Of a stretch of DNA of 64,000 nucleotides, positions 42,860 to 52,455 are shown piece by piece. The DNA comes from SZUA-309 sp965232595 (GTDB taxonomy: Bacteria; Pseudomonadota; Gammaproteobacteria; Pseudomonadales; Azotimanducaceae): the NCBI GenBank assembly GCA_965232595.1, contig OZ246983.1, forward strand, positions 4,774,001 to 4,838,000, read 5' to 3'. The stretch's first letter is position 1. Every line of letters begins with the position of its first letter. A program made the position numbers and the translations under genes. Below the pieces are notes generated by a model. It was not told where the DNA came from. It did not search any database and worked only from the letters and a program-made list of their open reading frames with translations.

Positions 42860-43009
42860 GTTGTCCCCGGTTTCTGGCGTGCTTATCGCTAGCGCTCCAC
42901 CATTGCTGGATGTATTTTTCGTCGAGCGCCAGGCTCGGCATTCTCGCCGCTGCTGGCCAGGCAGTCGAGACTCGACTGACGATCACCAAACGAACTGAGA
43001 GCAACAACA

Positions 43010-44242
43010 GTGAACACTCTGATCCATTGGCTGACCCTGGCAATCACCGGCATGCTTCTCAGCACGCCTCTCGCGGCTCAGTCCCTGCCGGGAGGAGCCG
43101 GTCAGCAGGAAGTGGCCGCTCTCTGCTCGAGCTGCCACGACATGCGACCTATCCAGCGCAGCTCAGGCTACAGCGCCGCCCAGTGGCGAACGCTCATCAG
43201 GACCATGATCGCGTTGCCGCCCGAGGTCGAGGATCGCGTTGCCGGCTACCTCGGAGAGCACTTCCCGCCGAACGACCTCCGCACGCCGACTCTGGTGCCG
43301 GGACCGGTAGAGCTCGATTTTGAAGCCTGGGTGGTGCCCACGCTCGGTCAGCGCTCCCGCGATCCGGTGGAAGCACCGGACGGCAGCATCTGGTGGGTGG
43401 GTCAGTGGCTCGACATCGTCGGCCGAATCGATCCGGAAACCAGCGAGATGCGCGAGTACCCACTGCCTGCCGGCGCCAAACCGCACAGCGTGACGCCGGG
43501 TGCTGACGGCAACATGTACTACCTGGGCAACAAGAACGGCACCATCGGCAAGCTGGACCCTGAAAGCGGCGATATCACTGAGTTCCCGATGCCGGACCCG
43601 GAGGCGAGAGATCCGCACACCGGTGAGTTCGATGCGGCAGGCCGATTCTGGTTCACCCTGCAGCACAGCAATCGGGTGGGAAGATTGGATCCGATGACGG
43701 GTGAGGTCGACCTGGTTGTTCTCGACCGCCCCCGATCGCGTCCCTACGGCATCAAGATAGACGCCGAGGGCAATGCCTGGGTGGCCTGCAACGGCGGCCC
43801 CTGCCTCTACCACTTCGACGCGGACTCCATGGCGGCAACCCGCATCGACCTGCCCAACCAGGAATCTCACGTGCGCCGCCTCGACATCGCCGAAGACGGC
43901 ATGATCTGGTACGTCAACTCCGGTGCCGGTCGGCTCGGTCGCTACGATCCTACCGCCGGCACAATCCGCGAATGGCCTTCGCCGAGCGGGCCGAAGTCCC
44001 ACCCGTACGCGATCCTGATCGTGGACGGCATCATCTGGTACAACGAGTCCGGCATGCGCCCGGATCCGCTGGTGCGCTTCGACCCGGACACGGAGACCTT
44101 CCAGAGCTGGCCGATCCCCTCCTCCGGAGTTTACTCAGGCATTCTCCGGCACATGCGTGCCGACAGGAAGGGAAACCTGCTGATCCATCAGAGCGCGACC
44201 AACCACATCATCCGGGTCAGCGTCAGCGAACCTCGGGGCTAA
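43010..44242 (+). CDS. Periplasmic haem-binding Vgb-like beta-propeller protein
   Basis: This 410-residue exported protein has a signal peptide ending LAA (about 1-23), then a short cytochrome c-like segment with the haem motif CSSCH (39-43), then a virginiamycin-B-lyase or SMP-30-like propeller with repeats such as GRIDPETSEMREYPLP, GKLDPESGDITEFPMP and GRLDPMTGEVDLVVL. The combination suggests a lyase or sugar/lactone-processing protein linked to electron transfer. The start is GTG 43010. Its stop overlaps that of the convergent VOC gene by four bases. Confidence 0.82.
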   Translation: MNTLIHWLTLAITGMLLSTPLAAQSLPGGAGQQEVAALCSSCHDMRPIQRSSGYSAAQWRTLIRTMIALPPEVEDRVAGYLGEHFPPNDLRTPTLVPGPVELDFEAWVVPTLGQRSRDPVEAPDGSIWWVGQWLDIVGRIDPETSEMREYPLPAGAKPHSVTPGADGNMYYLGNKNGTIGKLDPESGDITEFPMPDPEARDPHTGEFDAAGRFWFTLQHSNRVGRLDPMTGEVDLVVLDRPRSRPYGIKIDAEGNAWVACNGGPCLYHFDADSMAATRIDLPNQESHVRRLDIAEDGMIWYVNSGAGRLGRYDPTAGTIREWPSPSGPKSHPYAILIVDGIIWYNESGMRPDPLVRFDPDTETFQSWPIPSSGVYSGILRHMRADRKGNLLIHQSATNHIIRVSVSEPRG

Positions 44243-44616
44243 ACCGGCTCGCCGGAGTTGTGCGAGGAGAAGTACTTCAGGACGACCCCGCCAGGCTCGG
44301 AAATCGTGAAGGTGGTATGTATGGAGCCGGGCGACAGCTCGCTGGGCGACAGGCCTTTGCCCTGCAGCTCCGCATGCATCGCCTCGATGTCTTCCACCAT
44401 CAGGTCGAACTCGGCTGGCTGACCTGCCTCGACAGGCTCCTTCGCCGCCTCAACGATGATGTGCGTACCGGCACGAATCTCGAGGATCGCGAAGTCCTCT
44501 CCCTCCGGCAAAACATCGCGCATTCCGAGTTGGAGCAGGAATTCCTTGGTGGCGGCAACATCGTTGACTGCCATGTGCGTGTGGCCGATCCACATTGGTG
44601 GCCGTTGATCGCTCAT
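44239..44616 (-). CDS. VOC (glyoxalase/dioxygenase) family protein
   Basis: This 125-residue protein has one beta-alpha-beta-beta-beta repeat pair (MWIGHTHMAVNDVAATKEFLLQLGM, HIIVEAA, FDLMVEDIEAMHAEL, EPGGVVLKYFSSH). His residues in GHTHMAV and HIIVE could bind the metal. I start at ATG 44616 with GGGAGA upstream; the longer frame from 44658 adds unrelated residues. Confidence 0.85.
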   Translation of the reverse strand: MSDQRPPMWIGHTHMAVNDVAATKEFLLQLGMRDVLPEGEDFAILEIRAGTHIIVEAAKEPVEAGQPAEFDLMVEDIEAMHAELQGKGLSPSELSPGSIHTTFTISEPGGVVLKYFSSHNSGEPV

Positions 44617-44767
44617 CGGCGTCTCCCGCTGGCTTGAACACAAGGTAAGAGTGCACAAATCGTTTGAACTGAGCCAGCTCGGCTTCAGCTGGAAAGTCGA
44701 AGATGCAGACCATCAGCAACATGGTTATGGTGCACTGCAAATCACGGCACAGCCCGAGTAAGCCACG

Positions 44768-45124
44768 ATGAACGCACTACTGGTCGAAGCGACCGACGAT
44801 AACTTCTCCTATGAGTCAGTTCCTCCGGCCAAGATCGTCGAAGCCGGCAATCCGGTATCCAGAACCTGGACGGCAGCCAAGATCACCACCGGCACCCAGG
44901 TGTCCACCGGTATCTGGGAGGCTGATCCAGGCATCCTCAAGGTAAAAAGCTATCCCGTGGATGAGGTGTTTACGGTTATCACGGGCAAGATCGACGTCAC
45001 CAACGAAGATGGCACTGTGATCAGCGTCGGCCCCGGGCAGAGCTGCCTGCTGCACAAAGGCTGGAGCGGCCTGTTCCACGTCGTCGAGCCGACGCGGAAG
45101 TGCTTCGTCACCGCCGGCGACTGA
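44768..45124 (+). CDS. Small cupin domain protein
   Basis: This 118-residue cupin (cupin_3/EutQ-like) contains KSYPVDEVFTVITGKIDVTNEDG and GPGQSCLLHKGWSGLFHVVEPTRK. The first motif lacks histidines, so metal binding is doubtful. Function is unknown. It converges with the DUF1622 gene, with three bases between stops. Confidence 0.82.
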   Translation: MNALLVEATDDNFSYESVPPAKIVEAGNPVSRTWTAAKITTGTQVSTGIWEADPGILKVKSYPVDEVFTVITGKIDVTNEDGTVISVGPGQSCLLHKGWSGLFHVVEPTRKCFVTAGD

Positions 45125-45127
45125 CGG

Positions 45128-45475
45128 TCAGGGTTTCGGCGCAGGATTCCAGGGCCAGCGACCCTCCACCTCCAGGTGGATGGTGAATACCAGCACCGTT
45201 CTGATCACCACGAGCAGACCTAGTGCTGCCACGTCCGAAATGGTGTGACTGATCACCACCGTCCGGATGATGTCGCCCGCCACCAGGAACTCGAGCCCGA
45301 GCATCAGCGAGCGTCCGATGTGGCTACGGAACTCGACATAGAGATCACCGCTGGAGTCGCGGAAGTAGCGAACGCCATATCTGGCCAGCGCGTGCAGGAT
45401 GCCGACGACGATCACCGCCACACCGAAGGCTTCCACGTAGAAACCGATACCACCGATAATTTCTGCGAGGTCCAT
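45128..45475 (-). CDS. DUF1622 family membrane protein
   Basis: This 115-residue protein has three hydrophobic helices (about 8-28, 53-75 and 80-100). FRSHIGRSLMLGLEFLVAGDIIRTVV is the signature of DUF1622. It is an inner-membrane protein of unknown function. It is divergent from the transporter gene 82 bases away. Confidence 0.85.
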   Translation of the reverse strand: MDLAEIIGGIGFYVEAFGVAVIVVGILHALARYGVRYFRDSSGDLYVEFRSHIGRSLMLGLEFLVAGDIIRTVVISHTISDVAALGLLVVIRTVLVFTIHLEVEGRWPWNPAPKP

Positions 45476-45557
45476 GTTCCGCCCTCCAGGAGGATATGAT
45501 GGGGCCAGGGTAGCAGCCGTAAGCGTACGGTCGCACAGCTAATTGGGGAGATACTCT

Positions 45558-46970
45558 TTGAGCACCACCGTCACTTCTCTGGCAGGCACGCCGGCGGCGT
45601 CCCCGCTTGGCTACTTCAGCTGGACGTTCGGCCAGGCCGCCCGGGATCCCTACTACATCCTGGTGATCATCTACATCTTCTACCCCTACTTCAGCAACAC
45701 GGTGGTCGGCGATCCGGTGCAGGGTCAGGCGCTGATCGGCTACATCACCGCCGGTGCTGGGTTCGTTCTCGCCCTGACAGCACCCTTTCTCGGGGCAATC
45801 GCAGACAAGGACGGTCGGCGCAAGCCCTGGATCATGGGCACCGTTGCGGTGATGTCCGCCGGTGCGCTGTGCCTCTGGTTCGTCGAGCCAGAGGAGCGCG
45901 GTCTGAGCCTCGGGCTGACCCTGCTGATCCTGTTCACCATCAAAGTCTGCTTCACCGTCTCCGAGGTGTTCCACAACGCCATGTTGCCGTCCATCGCCCC
46001 GATCAATCGCGTGGGCCTGATATCGGGAATGGCCTTTTCCCTGGGCAACGTTGGCGGCCTGCTCCTCATGCTTTTCGTGCTGCTGGCCTTTTCGATGCCC
46101 GGCACCCAACCCTGGGCGTTCCTGCCGGAGGCGCCGCTGTTCGGCATCGATCAGAGCCTGGAGGAGCACAATCGGATCGTCGGGCCCATCGCCGGCGTCT
46201 GGATGTTCCTCTTCACCCTGCCCGTTCTGCTCTTCACCCCGGACGGGCAGGCCTCCACGAAGCCCATGTGGCAGCTGGCGCGTGAGGGTGTGCAGGACGT
46301 GCTGCAGACCATCCGCCACGTCCGTCACTACGCGAACATCGCCCGCTACCTGCTCGCCAGGATGTTCTTCATCGATGGCATGGTCGGGGTGCTGACTTTT
46401 GGCGGGGTATACGCCTCCGGGACCTTCGGCTGGGATACCACCACCCTGCTCATCTTCGGGCTCTGCACCAGCGCGTCCGCAATGTTCGGCGCCTACGTGG
46501 GCGGCCGGCTCGATGATCGGGTTGGCTCCATTCGCGCGCTGCAGATTGCTATTGGCACCAGCTCTGTGGTGCTCCTCACCCTGGTCTCCGTACAGCCCGA
46601 CACCATTCTCTACTTCGTTCACGTCGGCAGCGAGCCAGTCTGGGACTTCCCGTACTTCGCGACGCTACCAGAGCTTTTCTACTTCGCCACCAACCAGGTT
46701 TTTGCCATGTTCTTCGTCACCGGCCTGTCGGCTTCGAGAACCCTGATGGCCCGGATCGCGCCACCGGAGATGGCGACGCAGTTCTTCGGTCTCTTCGCCC
46801 TGTCTGCAACCGTTACCGCCTTCCTGGCGCCGCTGCTGGTCGCCACCGCCACCGACATCTTCGAGTCGCAGCGCATCGGCTTCGGCTCGCTGGCGTTGCT
46901 CATGATCATCGGTGCGGTCCTGCTGCTGAAAGTTCGAGAGGAGCAGGCAACGGTGGCGCAGGCCAGCTGA
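45558..46970 (+). CDS. Major facilitator transporter, Atg22/UMF1-like
   Basis: This 470-residue protein has twelve hydrophobic segments in two halves. It opens LGYFSWTFGQAARDPYY, and AIADKDGRRKPWI is the cytoplasmic loop motif after helix 2, both typical of the Atg22-like branch. I chose TTG 45558, preceded by GGGGAG at seven bases. It is followed after 10 bases by a nucleoside hydrolase gene and may import nucleosides or amino acids for it. Confidence 0.88.
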   Translation: MSTTVTSLAGTPAASPLGYFSWTFGQAARDPYYILVIIYIFYPYFSNTVVGDPVQGQALIGYITAGAGFVLALTAPFLGAIADKDGRRKPWIMGTVAVMSAGALCLWFVEPEERGLSLGLTLLILFTIKVCFTVSEVFHNAMLPSIAPINRVGLISGMAFSLGNVGGLLLMLFVLLAFSMPGTQPWAFLPEAPLFGIDQSLEEHNRIVGPIAGVWMFLFTLPVLLFTPDGQASTKPMWQLAREGVQDVLQTIRHVRHYANIARYLLARMFFIDGMVGVLTFGGVYASGTFGWDTTTLLIFGLCTSASAMFGAYVGGRLDDRVGSIRALQIAIGTSSVVLLTLVSVQPDTILYFVHVGSEPVWDFPYFATLPELFYFATNQVFAMFFVTGLSASRTLMARIAPPEMATQFFGLFALSATVTAFLAPLLVATATDIFESQRIGFGSLALLMIIGAVLLLKVREEQATVAQAS

Positions 46971-46980
46971 GGAGCCGTTC

Positions 46981-47904
46981 ATGCCAATACCCGTCATCCT
47001 CGATACGGACCTGGGGCACGACGTCGACGACGTCTGGGCCCTCGCCTTTCTCCTGCGCTGCCCTGAGCTCGACGTCAGGCTCGTCACCACCTGCACAGGC
47101 GACACCGTCTATCGGGCCCGGCTGGCGGCAAAGATCCTCCAACTGATGGGACGCGAAGACATTCCCATCGGCGTCGGCATTCCGCTGGACGAAAATCCGC
47201 ACACCCATGCGGACTGGCTGGGGGACTACGAGCTGGCTGACTATCCCGGCACGATTCACCACGATGGCGTGGGCGCCCTCTGCGAGACCATCCTGGCCAG
47301 CAGCGAGCAGGTTGCCCTCGTCTGCATCGGCCCGCTGCCGAATATCGCCGCCGCGCTGGCCCGGGCGCCGGAGATTACCGCCAAAGCCCGGTTTGTCGGC
47401 ATGCACGGCAGCATCCGTCGCGGCTACCTGGACGCGCCCAAACCCATGCGCGAGTTCAACGTGAAGATGCACGCGCTGTCCTGCCGGGCGGTTTTCGAAG
47501 CCGACTGGCCCAAGGTGATCACACCGCTGGACACCTGCGGCAACGTGATCCTGGAAGGCGAGCGGTTCGCAAGGCTGCGTGATCACGCGCAGCACCCGAA
47601 CACGCCCCAGGGAGATCCTGCACGCATCTCCATCGACAACCACCTGGCCTGGGCGGAAGCAGTGAGCGACTGGCCGCTCATCAGCCGGATGAACCCGCTC
47701 GAGCAGAGCTCCATTCTCTACGACACCGTCGCCGTCTACCTGGCATTTGCAGATGACCTGCTGGAAATGGAGATGCTGCCGATCACCATCACCCCGGACG
47801 GCAAAACGATGGTGGACGAGAGCGGCTCACCCGTTTCCTGCGCCACGGCCTGGCGCGACAAAGAAGCGTTTCTGGATCTGCTCACCGACCGGTTGCTGAC
47901 TTAA
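46981..47904 (+). CDS. Nucleoside hydrolase (IUNH family)
   Basis: This 307-residue enzyme has the calcium-binding DTDLGHDVDD (8-17), NVKMHA-type FNVKMHALSCRAVF and the C-terminal Asp-containing AVYLAFADDL. The family cleaves N-ribosyl bonds of nucleosides. It lies between the transporter and an oxygenase gene, with 10 and 19 bases spacing, forming one operon. Confidence 0.92.
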   Translation: MPIPVILDTDLGHDVDDVWALAFLLRCPELDVRLVTTCTGDTVYRARLAAKILQLMGREDIPIGVGIPLDENPHTHADWLGDYELADYPGTIHHDGVGALCETILASSEQVALVCIGPLPNIAAALARAPEITAKARFVGMHGSIRRGYLDAPKPMREFNVKMHALSCRAVFEADWPKVITPLDTCGNVILEGERFARLRDHAQHPNTPQGDPARISIDNHLAWAEAVSDWPLISRMNPLEQSSILYDTVAVYLAFADDLLEMEMLPITITPDGKTMVDESGSPVSCATAWRDKEAFLDLLTDRLLT

Positions 47905-47923
47905 CGAGCGTGGCTGCAGAGCG

Positions 47924-48781
47924 ATGAAGCCAGCCTATCCAATCCCTTTGCCCGATCAGCTCATCACCGAGTTCCAGGCGAAAGGCTTCGTAACGACCGA
48001 AGACGTTCTGAGCGAAGCGGAGATCCAGAAGTTTGGCACCGCGGTCGATCAGGAGATCGCCGCGCGCACCGCAGACGACAACCGATCGCTTGCTGACAAG
48101 TCGCGCTATGAGCAATCGTTCATCCAGTGCATGCGCTTGTGGGAGACCAATCCTGAAGTGCTGCCACTCAGCTGCCATCCGGGGTTGGCTGGAATTGCGG
48201 CGCAACTGCTCGGGGTTGAAAGCGTGCGCATGTGGCAGGACCAGGCGCTCTACAAGGAGCCGGGCGGCAAGGAAACAACGCCGCATCAGGATGAAACCTT
48301 CTGGGCCATCGGCGAAGAGCCACTGGTCAGCGCCTGGATTCCATTTGATAACGTCGACATCGACTCCGGCGCGATGGCCTACGTACCGGGTTCACACCTC
48401 GCCGGACCGCTCCAGGTTGTGGACATCACCCATCGCTCCGAACCCTATGCCATTCTGGATGATCCAGCGCTGGGGCGCGCGAAACCCGAGTGGGTGCCGG
48501 TCAAAGCCGGCTCAGTGATCTGGCACCATGGCCTGACGGTTCACCAGGCAAGCGCAAACACAACGGACCGGACCAGACGGGTGTTCACGGTCGTGTACAT
48601 CGCCAGCGACGCGAGGCGCGCCAAGTCCTGGCCCACATATCCTCTGGACCGGGAAGGCATAGGCGTAGGAGAGCAACTCCGTGGAGACGGCATGCCGGTG
48701 CTCTGGCCGGCACCGGCGGAATACCCGCAACCACCAGCGACCATCGGCGAGAAAACCGGACCTCAGTACCGGCTGCCGTAG
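47924..48781 (+). CDS. Phytanoyl-CoA dioxygenase family protein
   Basis: This 285-residue Fe(II)/2-oxoglutarate oxygenase has the metal motif TPHQDETFW (His and Asp), AMAYVPGSHLAG before the distal site, and IWHHGLTVHQAS with the distal His. Arg in RTRRVFTVVY binds 2-oxoglutarate. It is third in the transporter and nucleoside hydrolase operon and may act on the released base or sugar, which is only inference. Confidence 0.92.
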   Translation: MKPAYPIPLPDQLITEFQAKGFVTTEDVLSEAEIQKFGTAVDQEIAARTADDNRSLADKSRYEQSFIQCMRLWETNPEVLPLSCHPGLAGIAAQLLGVESVRMWQDQALYKEPGGKETTPHQDETFWAIGEEPLVSAWIPFDNVDIDSGAMAYVPGSHLAGPLQVVDITHRSEPYAILDDPALGRAKPEWVPVKAGSVIWHHGLTVHQASANTTDRTRRVFTVVYIASDARRAKSWPTYPLDREGIGVGEQLRGDGMPVLWPAPAEYPQPPATIGEKTGPQYRLP

Positions 48782-48795
48782 CCTCGACTGACCGA

Positions 48796-49749
48796 CTAGT
48801 CGTTCTGGTCGAGAAACTCGCTCAACCCGTAACCCTTACGCTCGCCATCCAAGGTGTATTCGGTCATGCCTTCACCGACATGGGTCTTACCGCCGGCACG
48901 GCGATTACGCAGCGGGATGTAGCCCATGACCCGGCCTTCGACGACGCGCTCCCGCCCGTCTTCGAGCTCGAGCGCCGCCCGCAGCGCGGTGTGGTAGTTG
49001 GTGCCAGGCGCGTACTCCGCTTCGATCACCGCCTTGTTGATCTTCACCAGCTCCTCACCTTCCTGAAAGAGGCCACCACCGACCCCATCACCTCTGGTGG
49101 TGATGATCATGCCGAGATCGTCCCCGAAGTTGCCGGTGATCCAGCGGTAGGACGGCGTGGACTGCCAGTACCTGGGTCCCCAGGAATGATCCCTGAGCCC
49201 CCAGCCGGCAAAGTCGATAGGTCCCGAATCGCCCAGCGTCAGCGTCCCGGCCACCCGCATGTGCTGCTCGGTGTGCGCCCGCGCAAACTCGTTGCCGTCC
49301 CCCGGTTCACCAACGTGACCGTAGAGCGGGCCGACGGCCGTGTGCTCGAGCTCGATCCTGATTTCCTCCCGGGGATTTTCCTTGAAGGCTTTGCCGGGAT
49401 CGGCCATGGCCTTGGGATCCACCATGTAGAGCGCTTTGCCGATGTAGGTCGTGCGGACCAGCTCCGCCGGCTTCAGGATCTCAACCTTCAGGCCACCCGC
49501 ATCCCAGCCGTCGTTGTGGCTGATCTCGGGCTTTTTGTAGTTGAAGTAGGCAGAACCATCGGGGTTCCAGACGATCACCGTCATCTCCGCGTAGCCTTCG
49601 TTGGCGCGGTTGCCAATGCGCACGAAGCCGCCACGGTTCTGTGACGGGTCGAAGAAGTTGAAGTAAACCGACTCGTTGAAGTTCTCTTCCGGCCCCAGCT
49701 CGTGGGTGTAGTCGTCTTCCGCTTTGATGTTGCCGATGATCCGGACCAT
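48796..49749 (-). CDS. DUF7064-like lipocalin-fold protein
   Basis: This 317-residue protein consists of two beta-rich halves. It contains NEGYAEMTVIVWNPDG, the characteristic FAGWGLRDHSWGPRYW and KTHVGEGMTEYTLDG, resembling the DUF7064/CrtC-like family found in lipid and steroid catabolic regions. No signal peptide or catalytic set is evident. It is divergent from ppdK. Confidence 0.7.
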   Translation of the reverse strand: MVRIIGNIKAEDDYTHELGPEENFNESVYFNFFDPSQNRGGFVRIGNRANEGYAEMTVIVWNPDGSAYFNYKKPEISHNDGWDAGGLKVEILKPAELVRTTYIGKALYMVDPKAMADPGKAFKENPREEIRIELEHTAVGPLYGHVGEPGDGNEFARAHTEQHMRVAGTLTLGDSGPIDFAGWGLRDHSWGPRYWQSTPSYRWITGNFGDDLGMIITTRGDGVGGGLFQEGEELVKINKAVIEAEYAPGTNYHTALRAALELEDGRERVVEGRVMGYIPLRNRRAGGKTHVGEGMTEYTLDGERKGYGLSEFLDQND

Positions 49750-49854
49750 GCCTTTCTCCCAAATCGCAGTTCGCCAGAGATCATCTCCTGTCCGGGTTCG
49801 CTGCGCTACTCTTTCGTCGTAAGATCAGTCAGCGGCATACAGGGGAGGATATGC

Positions 49855-52455
49855 ATGGCGAAGCGGGTTTACCTGTTCAGTGAGGGCAGCAAAGACGACC
49901 GCGACCTGCTTGGCGGGAAAGGCGCAAATCTCTGCGAGATGACCAATCTGGGCCTGCCGGTGCCTTTCGGCTTCGTGATCACCACCCCAACCTGTCATGA
50001 GTTCTTCGAGCGTGGCAACACGCTGCCCACCCTGCTCGAGCAGGAATACCGCGTCGCCCTGGACCTGGTGGAAAAGCAGATGGGCGCGCGTTTCGGCGAC
50101 CCGGACAACCCGCTGCTGTTCTCCGTGCGCTCCGGCGCGCCGGTGTCCATGCCGGGGATGATGGATACCATTCTCAACCTCGGCCTGAACGACGAGATCG
50201 TCGAGGGGCTGGCGCGGAAGACGGGCAATCCCCGCTTCGCCTACGACTCCTATCGACGCTTCATCCAGATGTTCTCAGACGTGGTGCTCGGCGTGGAGGG
50301 CGAGCTGTTCGAAGCAGCCATCAGCGACTACAAGAAGCAGCACGGCAAGGTGCTGGATGTGGATCTGTCAGCAGAGGACTGGCAGGCGGTCATCGAGATC
50401 TTCAAGACCATCACCGAGCTGCCTCAGGATCCGTTCGAGCAGCTGAAACGCGCGGTGGAAGCCGTATTCCTCTCCTGGCACTCACCCCGGGCGAACGTGT
50501 ACCGGGAAATGAACAACATTCCATCAACGCTCGGCACCGCGGTGAACGTTCAGGCGATGGTGTTCGGCAATTTCGGCGACGATTCCGGCTCCGGCGTTGC
50601 TTTCACCCGTGATCCATCCACCGGGGAAGATCGATTCTTCGGCGAGGTGCTGTTCAACGCGGCCGGCGAGGACGTCGTTGCCGGCATCAGAACCCCGGAT
50701 CCGATCGAAGCGCTGCAGAAACGACTGCCGACTGTTTACGACGAGCTTTATCAGACCCAGGAGCTGCTCGAGAACCACTATCGGGACATGCAGGACATCG
50801 AGTTCACCGTCCAGGAAGGCAAGTTCTACATCCTGCAGACGCGCAGCGGTAAGCGCACCGGGCGAGCGTCGGTGAAGATCGCCGTCGACATGGTCAACGA
50901 GGGGCTGATCGATGAAAAGGAAGCACTGCTGCGAGTCTCGCCCGAGCACGTGGAAGCCTTTCTGCATCCGATGGTCGATCCGGAGGCCAAAACCAACATC
51001 GTCGCCAGCGGCCTGCCGGCCAGCCCGGGCGGTGCAACCGGTCAGGTGGTGTTCTCCGCCGATGAGGCGGTCGAAGTTGCCGCCGACGGCACCCACGTGG
51101 TGCTGGTGCGCCGGGAAACCACCCCGGAAGACATCCACGGCATGAAGGCTGCGGAGGGCATCCTGACCGAGCTCGGCGGCATGACCTCCCACGCCGCCGT
51201 GGTCGCCCGTGGCATGGGTGTATGTGCCATCACCGGCTGTGGCTCCCTGACGATCGACTACCAGGCAGGCACGGCCACCAGCGCCGACGGCACCGTCATC
51301 AAACGCGGTGATGTGATCACCCTCGACGGCAACACGGGCGATGTGATGCTCGGCGACATTCCGAAGATCGAGGCCAGAGAGAGCGACGACTTCCGGGTGC
51401 TGCTCTCCTGGGCGGACAAACACCGGCGGCTGCGGGTTCGGGCAAACGCGGACACCCAGGAAGATGCCGAACGGGCGCGATCACTGGGCGCTGAGGGGAT
51501 CGGGCTATGCCGGACCGAGCACATGTTCTTCGAGGCGGAACGGATCACCGGGATGCGGGCCATGATCCTCTCCGAATCCAAGGAAGAGCGGCAGCAGCAT
51601 CTGGACCAGCTCCTGCGCTTCCAGCACGAAGACATGTTGGGGCTCTACAAGGCCATGGACAACCTGCCGGTCACCATCCGCCTGCTGGATCCCCCACTGC
51701 ACGAGTTCCTGCCGCACACCGAGGAAGACATGACCGGTCTTGCCGCCAGCGTCGGCAAGCCGATCGAGAAGATACGCGCCATCACCGAGAGCCTCAGCGA
51801 AGTGAATCCGATGCTCGGCTTCCGCGGCTGTCGCTTGTCCGTGGTGTACCCCGAGATCACGGTGATGCAGGTCAAAGCCATCATCGGCGCGGCCATCGAG
51901 GCCACGGAGCAGGGTTATCGGCCCTTTCCGGAGATCATGATTCCGCTGGTGGTGAACGTCCGCGAGATTCGCCTGATCAACGGCATCATCGAGAGCACCA
52001 TCCACGAGATGCTGAGAGACAGGAAGATCTCACTGTCTTACCGGATCGGAACCATGATGGAGACACCGCGAGCCTGCCTCGGCGCCGATCGCCTGGCGCC
52101 AGCCGTCGAGTTCATGAGCTTCGGTACCAACGACCTGACCCAGATGACCTACGGCTTCTCCCGGGACGATGCTGCCAAGTTTGTGCCCGAATATCTCGAC
52201 AAGAAGATCATTGAGACCGACCCGTTCGTGTCCCTGGATCAACGCGCCGTTGGCCGCCTGATCGAGATGAGCGTCGCCGAATCATCCGCGCGCAAGAAAG
52301 GCATAAAGTACGGGATCTGCGGCGAGCACGGCGGCGACCCACGCTCCATCCGCTTCTGCCACGAGATCGGCCTCGACTACGTATCCTGCAGCCCGTTCCG
52401 GGTGCCGGTGGCGCGCATCGCCGCAGCCCAGGCCAACGTCGCCGCCGGAGGCTGA
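49855..52455 (+). CDS. ppdK: Pyruvate, phosphate dikinase
   Basis: This 866-residue enzyme converts pyruvate, ATP and phosphate to phosphoenolpyruvate, AMP and diphosphate. It has an ATP-grasp domain (LLGGKGANLCEMTNLGLPVP at the start, SVRSGAPVSMPGMMDT), the phospho-carrier His446 in GGMTSHAAVVARG, and a PEP/pyruvate domain with Cys822 in CGEHGGDP. I start at ATG 49855 (AGGGGAGG upstream) because MAKRVYLF begins the family; the frame open upstream to 49702 overlaps the divergent gene. It supplies PEP for gluconeogenesis from C2/C3 products. Confidence 0.96.
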   Translation: MAKRVYLFSEGSKDDRDLLGGKGANLCEMTNLGLPVPFGFVITTPTCHEFFERGNTLPTLLEQEYRVALDLVEKQMGARFGDPDNPLLFSVRSGAPVSMPGMMDTILNLGLNDEIVEGLARKTGNPRFAYDSYRRFIQMFSDVVLGVEGELFEAAISDYKKQHGKVLDVDLSAEDWQAVIEIFKTITELPQDPFEQLKRAVEAVFLSWHSPRANVYREMNNIPSTLGTAVNVQAMVFGNFGDDSGSGVAFTRDPSTGEDRFFGEVLFNAAGEDVVAGIRTPDPIEALQKRLPTVYDELYQTQELLENHYRDMQDIEFTVQEGKFYILQTRSGKRTGRASVKIAVDMVNEGLIDEKEALLRVSPEHVEAFLHPMVDPEAKTNIVASGLPASPGGATGQVVFSADEAVEVAADGTHVVLVRRETTPEDIHGMKAAEGILTELGGMTSHAAVVARGMGVCAITGCGSLTIDYQAGTATSADGTVIKRGDVITLDGNTGDVMLGDIPKIEARESDDFRVLLSWADKHRRLRVRANADTQEDAERARSLGAEGIGLCRTEHMFFEAERITGMRAMILSESKEERQQHLDQLLRFQHEDMLGLYKAMDNLPVTIRLLDPPLHEFLPHTEEDMTGLAASVGKPIEKIRAITESLSEVNPMLGFRGCRLSVVYPEITVMQVKAIIGAAIEATEQGYRPFPEIMIPLVVNVREIRLINGIIESTIHEMLRDRKISLSYRIGTMMETPRACLGADRLAPAVEFMSFGTNDLTQMTYGFSRDDAAKFVPEYLDKKIIETDPFVSLDQRAVGRLIEMSVAESSARKKGIKYGICGEHGGDPRSIRFCHEIGLDYVSCSPFRVPVARIAAAQANVAAGG

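Noticed and set aside
42860..43005. Leftward peptide-like stretch ALDEKYIQQWWSAS upstream of the GST gene
   Set aside because: It could be a gene remnant, but I cannot assign it to a family and it runs out of frame into the GST gene.
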